A DNA stretch of 48,792 nucleotides, taken from Shimia sp. R9_2 (GTDB lineage: Bacteria > Pseudomonadota > Alphaproteobacteria > Rhodobacterales > Rhodobacteraceae). Each line of letters begins with the position of its first letter. The stretch's first letter is position 1. The stretch lies in assembly GCF_017743735.1 (NCBI RefSeq), contig NZ_JAGHRO010000013.1:1-48792 (forward strand). Direction: 5' to 3'. The notes under the pieces were generated by a model. The model was not told the origin of the DNA. It did not search any database and saw only the letters and a program-made list of their open reading frames with translations. Position numbers and translations under genes: made by a program. Shown one piece after another: positions 26,629 through 35,248 of this stretch.

Positions 26629-28032
26629 ATGTCCAAGCTCACCGCCCCCTTTGATCACTTTGCTGCACAGCTCTCCTCCGTCGCAGCGCCGATGGACAGC
26701 TTGCGCGACGGGCTGGTTGGGGCGGATTTGCAGATCGACACGCCTTATGGTCCGCGCAAGCTGATCTATGCGGATTATGTCGCCTCTGGTCGGGCGCTGC
26801 GACAGGTGGAGAGCTTCGTTCTGGAAAACGTACTGCCTTACTATGCCAACACCCACACGGATGCCTCTTTCTGTGGGGCGCGGATGGGGCAGCTGCGCGA
26901 AGGGGCGCGGGCTGTGGTGGCGCGGCACTGCGGGGCGCGCGAAGACGAACATGCGGTGATCTTTGCCGGATCGGGCGCAACCACAGGGCTGAACCAGTTG
27001 GTGCATATGCTGCAGGTGGGCGCGGGCGACACGGTGCTGGTGGGGCCTTATGAGCATCACTCCAACCTGTTGCCCTGGCGCGAAAGCGGGGCGCAGGTCA
27101 TTGAAATCCCTGAAGGTGCCCTGCCCGGCCCGGATCGCGCGGCGCTCACACAGGCACTGGCGGAGCACAGCTTGAACGGGCGTGTCATCGTGGCGATGAG
27201 CGCGGCGGCCAATGTCACCGGCGTCTGCACAGATGTGGCGGCCGTGACGCGGCTGGTGAAAACCTATGACGCGCTGATGGTCTGGGACTATGCGGGCGGC
27301 GGACCCTATCTGCCGATGCAATTGACACCAGCGGAGGGCGCGGAGGTCGATGCGCTGGTGTTCTCAGCCCATAAATGCATTGGCGGCCCCGGCGCGAGTG
27401 GCGTGCTGGTGGTGCGCGAAGATGCGGTGCGCGCAGCGGTGCCCTATCGGCCCGGCGGTGGCACCGTGGCTTTTGTGAACGCGCATCAGCATGACTATGT
27501 GGCGGGGCTGGCCCAGCGCGAGGAAGGCGGCACCCCCAATGTGGTGGGTGACATCCGCGTGGCGCTGGCGTTGATCGTGAAAGAGGTGATTGGTAAAGAG
27601 ATGCAGAGCCGCAATGCGGCCCTCACCGCCAAGGCCTTTGCGGCCTGGGCGGCAAATCCCAATCTGCACCTGCTGGCAGCGGATCGGAGCGAACGGTTGC
27701 CCATTCTCTCCTTTGTGCCGCTCGATAGCGCTGGCACGCGCATTGACCACAACGCCTTCACCCGCGCGCTGTCAGAGCGCTATGGCATTCAGGCCCGGGG
27801 CGGTTGCTCTTGCGCGGGGCCGTATGTGCATGCGCTGCTGGATATTGACGACGGGCAATCCGCGCATATCCGAGATGACATTCTGCAAGGTCCGGGCGCA
27901 AGCAAACCGGGGTTTGTGCGCCTGAACCTGAGCGTGCTGATGTCTGATGAGACCGTGGATTTCATCCTTCAGTCGGTCGCGGAGCTGGCGCAGGGTTGGG
28001 GTGCGGAAACCCCGCAGGCTCTGGCGGGTTGA
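26629..28032 (+). CDS. Class V aminotransferase / cysteine desulfurase-like protein
   Basis: A 467-residue fold-type I PLP enzyme. The Schiff-base lysine is K249 in LVFSAHKCIGGPGASG, the pyridine-binding aspartate is D220 (VWDYAGGG), and the EHHSNLLPW motif is typical of the SufS/CsdA branch. A Cys-rich loop, RGGCSCAGPYVH, sits where desulfurases have their catalytic cysteine. Residues 35-60 (TPYGPRKLIYADYVASGRALRQ) are typical of a less studied subgroup with a longer N-terminus. The start at 26629 has AAGAGG six bases upstream; the frame is open far upstream but that overlaps the Lrp gene. It may be a desulfurase, a selenocysteine lyase or an amino acid lyase; control by Lrp favours an amino acid substrate. 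Confidence 0.75.
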   Translation: MSKLTAPFDHFAAQLSSVAAPMDSLRDGLVGADLQIDTPYGPRKLIYADYVASGRALRQVESFVLENVLPYYANTHTDASFCGARMGQLREGARAVVARHCGAREDEHAVIFAGSGATTGLNQLVHMLQVGAGDTVLVGPYEHHSNLLPWRESGAQVIEIPEGALPGPDRAALTQALAEHSLNGRVIVAMSAAANVTGVCTDVAAVTRLVKTYDALMVWDYAGGGPYLPMQLTPAEGAEVDALVFSAHKCIGGPGASGVLVVREDAVRAAVPYRPGGGTVAFVNAHQHDYVAGLAQREEGGTPNVVGDIRVALALIVKEVIGKEMQSRNAALTAKAFAAWAANPNLHLLAADRSERLPILSFVPLDSAGTRIDHNAFTRALSERYGIQARGGCSCAGPYVHALLDIDDGQSAHIRDDILQGPGASKPGFVRLNLSVLMSDETVDFILQSVAELAQGWGAETPQALAG

Positions 28033-28041
28033 TCTCTCAGG

Positions 28042-28461
28042 TCACAACGTGGTGGCGCGGTATTTGAAGGCGCCGGAGCCGCGCGCAATGATCTCTCCGG
28101 TTTCATCGGAAATCGTGCTTTCGGCAAAGAAGGTTTTGGCGCCGCCCCCTGTGCGCCAACCTTCGGCAATCAGCCCCTGCCCCTTGGGGCGGCTGAGGAA
28201 ATTGGTGGTCATCGACAGCGTGAGCGCCAGACGTTTGTGCGCCGGATCACCGGTGTAGCAGCCCGCAAAGCCCATCACCGTGTCGAGCAGCGTGGCGTAG
28301 ATCCCGCCGTGCGGAATACCCGCGCGGTTCATCAGATGCGGTGCAATGGGCAGCTCCAGACGGGCGTAATTCACATCCCAATGGGTGATGCGAAACCCGA
28401 GGTGCTTTTGCAGCTCATAGGGGGTTTCTTCCAGAGCAGGATCGAGGGGTTTGTGGGTCAT
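28042..28461 (-). CDS. PaaI-type acyl-CoA thioesterase
   Basis: A 139-residue hot-dog thioesterase. The motif NRAGIPHGGIYATLLDTVMGFAG carries the HGG typical of the PaaI/YbdB group, with the catalytic acidic residue in LLDT. It hydrolyses aryl- or acyl-CoA thioesters in the cytoplasm. The start at 28461 (MTHKPLD) is preferred to the open frame 16 codons longer. It is convergent with the aminotransferase gene and separated by about 190 bp from the SDR gene; it may simply stand alone. Confidence 0.82.
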   Translation of the reverse strand: MTHKPLDPALEETPYELQKHLGFRITHWDVNYARLELPIAPHLMNRAGIPHGGIYATLLDTVMGFAGCYTGDPAHKRLALTLSMTTNFLSRPKGQGLIAEGWRTGGGAKTFFAESTISDETGEIIARGSGAFKYRATTL

Positions 28462-28648
28462 GGTGAAGCTTTCAAACGAGGGGCAGCGCGCGGCCGCGGG
28501 TGGGCGCAAAATCAGATGTCAGTCTGGCAGTTTATCCCGCGACTTCAACGCAACTGCCAGAAATTGCCGCGACGTTGCAAAAGCACACGCCCAAGGGGGC
28601 GGACGTGCGCTGCCCCGGCGGCGCAAGCGCCTTGCTCCGGGGCTTAAG

Positions 28649-29425
28649 TCAGACCGCTGTCAGACCGCCATCAATGGCGATCGCCTGTCCGGTCATGAAG
28701 CTGTTTTCGGGCGCATTGATCCAGAGCATGGCCTGCACCACCTCCTCAGGCTTGGAGACGCGCCGCATGGGCACGCGGCTGGCAATATGTGTCATGGCGT
28801 CCTCACGGGACAGGCCCGCGCGCTCCCCCACGATGCCGGCCATTTCATCCACCATCGGCGTGGCTGAAAACGAGGGGCAAAGCGCATTCACGCGAATGCC
28901 GCGGGTGGCGTTCTCATCTGCCGCCGCCTTGGTCAGCCCCACCACAGCATGTTTGGCCGCCGCATAAAGCGACAGATGGCCCGAACCCACCAGACCAGCT
29001 GCCGAGGCCACATTCAGGATCGCGCCGCTACCGGCCTTCTGCATCAGCGGGATCTGATGCTTCATGCAGAGGAACACCCCTTTGGCATTCACATTCATCA
29101 TCAGATCAAAATCCTCGGTGGTGAGGAACTGAAGCGGGCGCACATCATGGCCGATCCCGGCGTTGTTGAGCCCCACGTCGATGGTGCCAAAGGTCTCTGC
29201 AATATGGCTGACATGGGCGGCCACCTGCGCCTCATCTGACACATCCACCGCGGCAGAGACCAGCTCAACCCCTTTTGCGCGCAGGGTTTCTGCGACATTG
29301 GCCAGTTGATCACCGTGGATGTCAGACAGGCCGAGTTTTGCGCCCTGTGCGGCGAAGCGTTCTGCCGCCATGGCCCCAAAGCCGCTGGCCGCGCCGGTGA
29401 TCATCACCACTTTGTCCTGAAACAT
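28649..29425 (-). CDS. Short-chain dehydrogenase/reductase
   Basis: A 258-residue SDR. The nucleotide-binding motif is TGAASGFG (residues 10-17), NNAG is at 87-90, and the catalytic set is S141, Y154 and K158 (SLYAAAKHA). The aspartate in LGLSDIHG suggests NAD rather than NADP. It oxidises or reduces a hydroxy/keto group of an unidentified substrate. Its start lies one base after the stop of the upstream phosphotransferase (TAAGATG), so the two are co-translated. In this lineage such SDRs go with acyl-CoA breakdown genes, which fits the locus. Confidence 0.85.
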   Translation of the reverse strand: MFQDKVVMITGAASGFGAMAAERFAAQGAKLGLSDIHGDQLANVAETLRAKGVELVSAAVDVSDEAQVAAHVSHIAETFGTIDVGLNNAGIGHDVRPLQFLTTEDFDLMMNVNAKGVFLCMKHQIPLMQKAGSGAILNVASAAGLVGSGHLSLYAAAKHAVVGLTKAAADENATRGIRVNALCPSFSATPMVDEMAGIVGERAGLSREDAMTHIASRVPMRRVSKPEEVVQAMLWINAPENSFMTGQAIAIDGGLTAV

Positions 29426-29426
29426 C

Positions 29427-30452
29427 TTATCCACGTTTTGCGGCCTCCAGCCCTGCCATGGCGAACATCGGCACAAAGCTGCCAAGCTTGGCCGCGCGTT
29501 CGGGATCAGAGGCGTTGCCATCGAGCGCGCGCTTCTTCACGCCTTGGATGATCGCGCCCATGCGGAAGAAACAAAACGCCAGGTAGAAGCCGAATTTCTC
29601 AATCCCCGGCAGGCCCATGCGGGCGCAATACTGGGCGATGAACTCTTCATCGCTGGGCAGACCAAGGGCTGCGCGGTCCACACCGGCGAGCCCGCGACCC
29701 TCATGGCCCGGCGGCATCTGCCACTGCATGATCACCGCCGCCAGATCGGCGTAGGGATGGCCAATGGTGGAGAGTTCCCAATCCAGTACGGCCACCACTT
29801 CGGGGCGGTCCTTAGCAAAGAGCATATTGTCGATCCGGTAGTCGCCATGCACCAACGTGCGCTTGCCGTCATCGGCTGGTATATTGGCCGCAAGCCAGTC
29901 GATCAACTCATCCATTTGCGGAAGGGTTTCAGTTTCTGAGGCGCGGTACTGCTTGGTCCAGCGGCCCACCTGACGCTCAAAATAATTGCCTTCTGGGCCA
30001 TAGTCCGACAGGCCCACAGCGGTGATATCGACCGAATGGATGGCGGCCAGCACACGGCCCATTTCGTCGATCACGGCGGCGCGGTCTGCGTTGCTGAGGT
30101 CTTTGAGGCGGGGATCGTCAAAATTGCGCCCCTCCACATAGTCCATCACGTAAAAGGCTGAGCCGATCACATCATCGTCTTCGCAAAGCAGATGCATTTT
30201 GGCGACCGGCACATCGGTGTCGGCCAAGGCCTTTTGCACGCGGAATTCGCGGTCCACCGCATGGGCGGATTTCAAAAGCACCCCGGGCGGTTTGCGGCGC
30301 AGCACATATTGGCCTGATGGCGCATCCAGCCGGAAGGTCGGATTGGACTGGCCGATGTTGAATTTGGTGGCCTCAATGGGCCCCGCAAAGCCATCCAGAT
30401 TGTCAGACAACCAGCGCGCAACGGCGGCGGTGTCCAGTTGGGTTGCGTCCAT
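29427..30452 (-). CDS. APH-family phosphotransferase (ACAD10-like kinase)
   Basis: A 341-residue aminoglycoside-phosphotransferase-fold kinase. The catalytic loop is LVHGDYRIDNMLF and the metal-binding motif is VLDWELSTIGHPYADLA. NIGQSNPTFRL and YVLRRKP in the N-lobe are typical of the ACAD10/11-like group, which is linked to 4-hydroxyacyl-CoA breakdown through phosphorylation. This points to hydroxy fatty acid metabolism rather than drug resistance, though the substrate is inferred. GGGAGG lies five bases before the ATG at 30452; the longer frame upstream is rejected. Confidence 0.85.
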   Translation of the reverse strand: MDATQLDTAAVARWLSDNLDGFAGPIEATKFNIGQSNPTFRLDAPSGQYVLRRKPPGVLLKSAHAVDREFRVQKALADTDVPVAKMHLLCEDDDVIGSAFYVMDYVEGRNFDDPRLKDLSNADRAAVIDEMGRVLAAIHSVDITAVGLSDYGPEGNYFERQVGRWTKQYRASETETLPQMDELIDWLAANIPADDGKRTLVHGDYRIDNMLFAKDRPEVVAVLDWELSTIGHPYADLAAVIMQWQMPPGHEGRGLAGVDRAALGLPSDEEFIAQYCARMGLPGIEKFGFYLAFCFFRMGAIIQGVKKRALDGNASDPERAAKLGSFVPMFAMAGLEAAKRG

Positions 30453-30571
30453 AGTTTCCTCCCTTTGCATCAGACACGGCGCGGTGCCCGATCTCGAAAC
30501 GCGCGGCGGCGCTTCAGAATGGCCGGGGTGCGCAGCAAACCGGCCGCGCCCGACCTCCCCCATGTTCTCTC

Positions 30572-31243
30572 TCAGCTGTAGGTCAGCATCTCTTTCTCGT
30601 TGCACCCGTCAATATGCGGGGTTTCGTTAAATCCGTTGAGCCACTCCTGCCCCTTGGCCATCACGATGCGCGCCACGGCGCAATTTTTGACCTGCAGTTG
30701 CAGCAGAATCATCTGTTCGGCAGGGGCATCGAGCACATCGGCCACCGTGCGCCCGATGGCACCACCGGAGCTGACCGCCAGCGGGGTCTTGGCCCCGGAG
30801 GCGGCCACAATGGCGCGGGCTTCGCGCACGCGGCTCGTGAAAGCGGCAAAACTTTCGGGCGGGTTTGCGATCTCGTCGCGCTGCCACTCCAGCACCGTGT
30901 CGCGGAGGATGCGGAAGTGGGTTTTGCGGTCTGTGTGCAGATCCGCAGGCTTGTCGGCGCGCCCTGCAAAGCGCGCCTCCAGAAGCCCTGCGAAATCAAA
31001 TTCGTTCCAGCCCGGCACAACAATCGGGGTCAGCCCCGTGCCCAGCGCGCTTTCGATGCCTTCCCAGGTCTGGCGGTGGCGTTTCTGCCCGCCGATGAAC
31101 ACCGCATCCGGCACCACACCCTGACGTTTGAGCGCCGCGCCAAGGGCGGCGGACTGGCGGTGGCCCAGCTCCGAGAGATTGTCGTAATCCGCCGCGCCAA
31201 AGCTGGCCTGGGCGTGGCGGATCAGGTGGAACATCTGGCTCAT
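30572..31243 (-). CDS. Histidine phosphatase family protein
   Basis: A 223-residue member of the phosphoglycerate-mutase-like superfamily. The catalytic H9 is in LIRHAQASFG, and a second histidine in the expected region is less clear: the usual GH near the C-terminus reads SSGGAIGRTV, so the second catalytic His appears replaced. Its ATG overlaps the nitronate monooxygenase stop (ATGA), so the two are coupled. It may dephosphorylate a small metabolite made by the neighbouring kinase, but that is inference. Confidence 0.8.
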   Translation of the reverse strand: MSQMFHLIRHAQASFGAADYDNLSELGHRQSAALGAALKRQGVVPDAVFIGGQKRHRQTWEGIESALGTGLTPIVVPGWNEFDFAGLLEARFAGRADKPADLHTDRKTHFRILRDTVLEWQRDEIANPPESFAAFTSRVREARAIVAASGAKTPLAVSSGGAIGRTVADVLDAPAEQMILLQLQVKNCAVARIVMAKGQEWLNGFNETPHIDGCNEKEMLTYS

Positions 31244-32229
31244 GCCATGCGGTCCTGCAGACGCTGGTAGGCGGTTTTATATTCGCGCTCCAGCCGGTCC
31301 ACGAGGCTGGCCACAGTGCCCACCTCTTTCACCGCGCCAATGCCCTGACCGGAGCCCCAGATGGTTTTCCACGCTTTGGGTTTGTCGCGGTCGGTGCCAA
31401 AATCCATGGTGGAGACATCGCCCACCGGCAGGCGATCCGGATCCATGCCCGCCGCCTCAACGGAGCCTTTGAGGTAGTTGCCCCAGACGCCGGTGAAGAG
31501 CGAGGAATAGACAATGTCATCCGCGCCGCTCTCGACAATCATGTCTTTGTAGCCCTGCTCCGCATTGGCCTCTTTGGTGGCGATGAAAGGCGATCCGATA
31601 TAGCCAAGGTCTGCGCCCATGGCCTGTGCGGCCAGCAGCGAAGAGCCGGTGGCAATGGCACCGGAAAGCAGCACCGGGCCGTCAAACCACTCACGGATTT
31701 CACTGATTAGCGCGAGCGGGGATTGGGAACCTGCATGGCCACCGGCACCGGCGGCCACAGCGATGAGGCCGTCCGCGCCTTTCTCGATCGCCTTCTTGGC
31801 GAATTTGTTGTTGATGATGTCGTGCAGCGCGATGCCGCCGCAATCATGGGCGGCGTCATTGACCTCTTTGCGCGCGCCCAGCGAGGTGATCCAGACCGGC
31901 ACCTCATGTTTGTGGCAAAGCGCAATGTCGCGCTCCAGACGTTCGTTGGAGCGGTGCACGATCTGATTGACCGCAAAAGGCGCGGCCGGTTGATCGGGAT
32001 TTTCCTGATTGTGACGGTCCAGCTCTTCGCGGATCTGCGTGAGCCAGGTGTCCAGAAGGGGGTGGTCTCCCGCCGCCTCACGGGCGTTGAGTGCGGGGAA
32101 ACTGCCTATGATGCCTGCCTTACACTGGGCAATGACCAGTGCGGGTACGGAAATGATGAAAAGCGGAGAGGCCACTGCGGGGATGCGCAGGCCCTGAAGC
32201 GCTTTGGGAAGGTGGCGGTCACCAGACAT
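31240..32229 (-). CDS. Nitronate monooxygenase family flavoprotein
   Basis: A 329-residue FMN-dependent TIM-barrel enzyme of the 2-nitropropane dioxygenase/NPD family. FMN-binding features are IPAVASPLFIISVPALV at the N-terminus, VAAGAGGHAGSQSPL and LSGAIATGSSLLAAQAMGADL. Members oxidise alkyl nitronates or act as enoyl/quinone reductases, and in proteobacteria they often sit in acyl-CoA clusters like this one. The start at 32229 follows AGGAG at the proper distance; 15 more open codons upstream are rejected. It is the first gene of the NMO, phosphatase, kinase, SDR unit. Confidence 0.88.
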   Translation of the reverse strand: MSGDRHLPKALQGLRIPAVASPLFIISVPALVIAQCKAGIIGSFPALNAREAAGDHPLLDTWLTQIREELDRHNQENPDQPAAPFAVNQIVHRSNERLERDIALCHKHEVPVWITSLGARKEVNDAAHDCGGIALHDIINNKFAKKAIEKGADGLIAVAAGAGGHAGSQSPLALISEIREWFDGPVLLSGAIATGSSLLAAQAMGADLGYIGSPFIATKEANAEQGYKDMIVESGADDIVYSSLFTGVWGNYLKGSVEAAGMDPDRLPVGDVSTMDFGTDRDKPKAWKTIWGSGQGIGAVKEVGTVASLVDRLEREYKTAYQRLQDRMA

Positions 32230-32468
32230 AAAAAACTCCTGTTTTCTCAGCGCCTTGCCAATCTCTGCGGACACCGGAGCACGACGCGAGGCAAAGCAGC
32301 CTATGCGGGCTGTGTGCCACTCCCTCTCCTCCGGATGCCGCGCAAAACTGCACGACGCCTTGGTGGCAGGATAAGGCCGCGTGCGGGCGGCTCAAACAAG
32401 AGGATGGCAAAGTAACATGACGTCACAATGGGCTTGCCTTCGCGGAAGGCGGGGATGCGCGGCCATGT

Positions 32469-32506
32469 CCGGATGCCTCCGGCGGGGATATTTGGGGAAT
32501 GAGAAG
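32469..32506 (-). repeat. Post-stop element, copy 2 (after alpha/beta hydrolase)
   Basis: Seven bases after the hydrolase stop, on the minus strand: CTTCTCATTCCCC, AAATATCCCCG, then CCGGAGGCATCCGG with a five-pair hairpin. Nearly the same 3' part as copy 1 at 21476-21516. Confidence 0.65.
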
Positions 32507-32513
32507 CCGGGGC

Positions 32514-33404
32514 TTAACACAGAAACTGCAGGATGTGGCGGGCCACCTCAGTGGGCTTTTGATGCAGGAGCCAATGATCTGCCCCCGGCAGGGTGACGCG
32601 GGTGAGATCGTCGCAGAGATCCTCAAGGCCCGCATGGCATTCCGGCAGGAGCGCGGTGTCCTCTTCCCCCCACAAGAGCAGATGCGGCATGGGCACGCGC
32701 AGGGCTTGGGGCGGCAGTTTGGGCAGCGCTTCGGTTGGCAGCGGCGCGCCGGGGTCTGCGACCTGAAGGTTTGAGGCGCGATACCAGTTGACCATGCCGC
32801 GCACCTCTTCGGCTGTGCCCCAGGCGGCGCGGTAGGCGGCCAGTTTGCTCTCGTCCATCCAGGACATGTCCATATGTTTGGAAAAGATGCCCATCATGCG
32901 GGCGTGATCGTTTTCTGCGAGCCGGTCCTCGGAGCCTTCGGCGCGCAGCCAGTTGATGTATTGGCTGGCCGCAGATTGTGCGCCGCCCGCCGCCAAAGCG
33001 CGCTGAAACGGGATCGGATGCACCCCATTGGCGATGATCAGGCGCTCAAACAGATCGCCATGGCGGAAGGCCAGACCATAGGCGATGGCCGCGCCCCAGT
33101 CATGGCCGAGCACCGCGACGGCAGGCCGGTCAGAACAGTAGTGCTTCAGGATGGCCGCTGCATCGGCGACAAGCGCAGCAGGCGCGTAGTGTTCCACCTC
33201 TGCCGGTCGCCAGCTTTGGGCGTAACCGCGCTGATCCGGGGCGACGAGGAAGAAATGCTCCTCCAGATGGGGGATCAGATCGTCAAAGGCGCCGGAATAT
33301 TCGGGAAAGCCGTGCAGGCACAGGAGCACGGGGGCCTGAGGGTCGCCGGCCACGCGCACATGATACGCGTGACCGTTGAGTGTTATGAACTGGCTTTGCG
33401 CCAA
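32514..33404 (-). CDS. Alpha/beta hydrolase, epoxide hydrolase/dehalogenase-like
   Basis: A 296-residue alpha/beta hydrolase. The oxyanion motif is LHGFPEYSGAF, the nucleophile elbow is GHDWGAAIA with aspartate as nucleophile (as in epoxide hydrolases and haloalkane dehalogenases), the acid is in WGEEDTALL and the histidine in GADHWLLHQ. It lacks any signal peptide. No ATG start fits: I take a TTG at 33402-33404, one base after the acyl-CoA ligase stop; another TTG at 33437 would overlap the ligase by 32 bases. Tight linkage implies one transcript with the ligase. Substrate unknown. Confidence 0.78.
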   Translation of the reverse strand: MAQSQFITLNGHAYHVRVAGDPQAPVLLCLHGFPEYSGAFDDLIPHLEEHFFLVAPDQRGYAQSWRPAEVEHYAPAALVADAAAILKHYCSDRPAVAVLGHDWGAAIAYGLAFRHGDLFERLIIANGVHPIPFQRALAAGGAQSAASQYINWLRAEGSEDRLAENDHARMMGIFSKHMDMSWMDESKLAAYRAAWGTAEEVRGMVNWYRASNLQVADPGAPLPTEALPKLPPQALRVPMPHLLLWGEEDTALLPECHAGLEDLCDDLTRVTLPGADHWLLHQKPTEVARHILQFLC

Positions 33405-33405
33405 A

Positions 33406-35031
33406 TCACACCATGTCGGGCAGTTTGTAATCGGCAAACTGCTTGCGCAGGGTGAGCTTGGAGACTTTGCCGGTGGCGGTCATTGGCAGCTCGTCCACAA
33501 AGACCACATCATCGGGCAGCTGCCACTTGGCGAAGTGCTCCTCTAACAGGGCCATCAGCTCGCTGATCTCGGGCTTGCCTTCGGCAGAGGGCACCACAAC
33601 CATCAGCGGGCGCTCGTCCCATTTGGGGTGGGCCACGGCGATCACCGCGCAGTTGGCCACATTTGGGTGCGCCATCACGGTGTTTTCCAGATCAAGCGAG
33701 CTGATCCATTCGCCGCCGGATTTGATCAGGTCTTTGGCGCGGTCGGTGATGGTGAGGTAGCCGTGGCCGTCAATCGTGGCCACATCGCCGGTGCCAAACC
33801 AGCCATCCGCATCAAAGGCGCCTGCGTTGGCCTCTTCGTTTTCAAAGTAGCCAGCGGTGATGTTGTTGCCGCGCACAAACAGTTCGCCTGCGGCTTCGCC
33901 GTCATGGGGCAGACGCTTGCCGTCTTCGTCCACGATTTTCAGATCCACGCCAAAGATGCGGCGGCCCTGCTTGGATTTGATCGCCACGCGCTCTTCGAGG
34001 ATGTGGTCTTCCAGATGCACAGGCAGGTTGCCCATGGTCCCGACCGGGCTCATCTCGGTCATGCCCCAGGCGTGGCAGACGTTGACGTTGTTTTCCTCAA
34101 AATAGGTGATCATGCTGGCCGGTGCGGCGGAGCCGCCGATCACCAGATCTTCGAGACCTTTGGGCATGCGGCCCTGTTTCTCCATCTCACCCTGCAGGCC
34201 GAGCCATACGGTGGGCACGCCCCATGCGGAGTAAACGTTTTCGCCTTCCATCAGCTTAAACAGGCTTTCCCCGTCAAGCGCGCCGCCCGGGAAGACCAGC
34301 GAGGCGCCGGTGAGCAGCGCGATATAGGGCAGGCCCCAGGCGTTGACGTGGAAGAGCGGCACTACCGGCAGGATGCGGCGGCCCGGCTGGCAGACTTTGG
34401 GCAGCGACAGGCCCACAGTCATGGCATGCAGCACCGTGGAGCGGTGGGTATAAAGCGTGCCTTTGGGGTTGCCGGTGGTGCCGGAGGTGTAGCAGAGACC
34501 TGCGGCGGTGTCCTCGGGCAGCTCTGGCCAGTCAAATTCCTCAGATTCCGCCTCAAGCAGCTCTTCATAGCAGAGGAAATCGCCCTCTGGCATATGTGCG
34601 CGGTCGGTCATGACCACCACTTTGAGACCTTCTGGCCATTGCGCGCGCAGGGCGTTGACCAGCGGCACAAAGGTGGTGTCCACAAACAGCATCGTGTCCT
34701 TGGCGTGGTTCACGATGTAGCTCATCTGCTCGGCAGACAGGCGCGGGTTGATGGTGTGACAGACGCCGCCAGCACCGGAGATCGCGTAGTAGAGCTCAAG
34801 GTGGCGGTAGCCGTTCCACGCCAGCGTTGCGATGCGGTCACCGACCTTCAGGCCCTGTGTTGTGAGCGCATTGGCAAGACGCGCCACACGGGGGGCCATC
34901 TCAGCATATGTCTGGCGGTGGATATCCCCCTCGGTGCGCACAGAGACGACTTCTCCGGTTGGGTGGATTTCGGCTGCAAATTTGAGAATATCCGCGATGT
35001 TGAGCGGACGCATCATCATAGACCCTAGCAT
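33406..35031 (-). CDS. Acyl-CoA ligase (DmdB-like)
   Basis: A 541-residue AMP-forming acyl-CoA synthetase. The phosphate-binding motif is CYTSGTTGNPKG, adenylate motifs are AWGMTEMSP and GWFGTGDVATIDGHG, the hinge is KDLIKSGGEWIS, and the catalytic lysine is in PMTATGKVSK. The opening (MLGSMMMRPL) and overall pattern resemble medium-chain ligases of roseobacters, including DmdB, which activates 3-methylmercaptopropionate from DMSP; I cannot tell the substrate from sequence alone. GGGAGG precedes the ATG. It is followed by the coupled alpha/beta hydrolase. Confidence 0.85.
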   Translation of the reverse strand: MLGSMMMRPLNIADILKFAAEIHPTGEVVSVRTEGDIHRQTYAEMAPRVARLANALTTQGLKVGDRIATLAWNGYRHLELYYAISGAGGVCHTINPRLSAEQMSYIVNHAKDTMLFVDTTFVPLVNALRAQWPEGLKVVVMTDRAHMPEGDFLCYEELLEAESEEFDWPELPEDTAAGLCYTSGTTGNPKGTLYTHRSTVLHAMTVGLSLPKVCQPGRRILPVVPLFHVNAWGLPYIALLTGASLVFPGGALDGESLFKLMEGENVYSAWGVPTVWLGLQGEMEKQGRMPKGLEDLVIGGSAAPASMITYFEENNVNVCHAWGMTEMSPVGTMGNLPVHLEDHILEERVAIKSKQGRRIFGVDLKIVDEDGKRLPHDGEAAGELFVRGNNITAGYFENEEANAGAFDADGWFGTGDVATIDGHGYLTITDRAKDLIKSGGEWISSLDLENTVMAHPNVANCAVIAVAHPKWDERPLMVVVPSAEGKPEISELMALLEEHFAKWQLPDDVVFVDELPMTATGKVSKLTLRKQFADYKLPDMV

Positions 35032-35248
35032 TTAGGCCTCCCTGCCTGTGAATGTATTGTCGCGCGCGACCATACGCGCAAGGCCAAGGTAGAGGAAAGG
35101 GCGGTTGAAATATGCCGCTACGTCGCTCAACCTAAGCTGTTGCACTTGTTAAGTTTATTTCTGTGCAGATCCGCACAATGAGCGCGCGGTGCTGGCGATT
35201 TTCAGGGCACACCGCCTGCCCTACCTTGGGGAGGAAAGGAGAGACATC

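Noticed and set aside
33628..35028. 466-codon open frame on the plus strand
   Set aside because: Antisense to the acyl-CoA ligase, whose motifs are complete on the minus strand.
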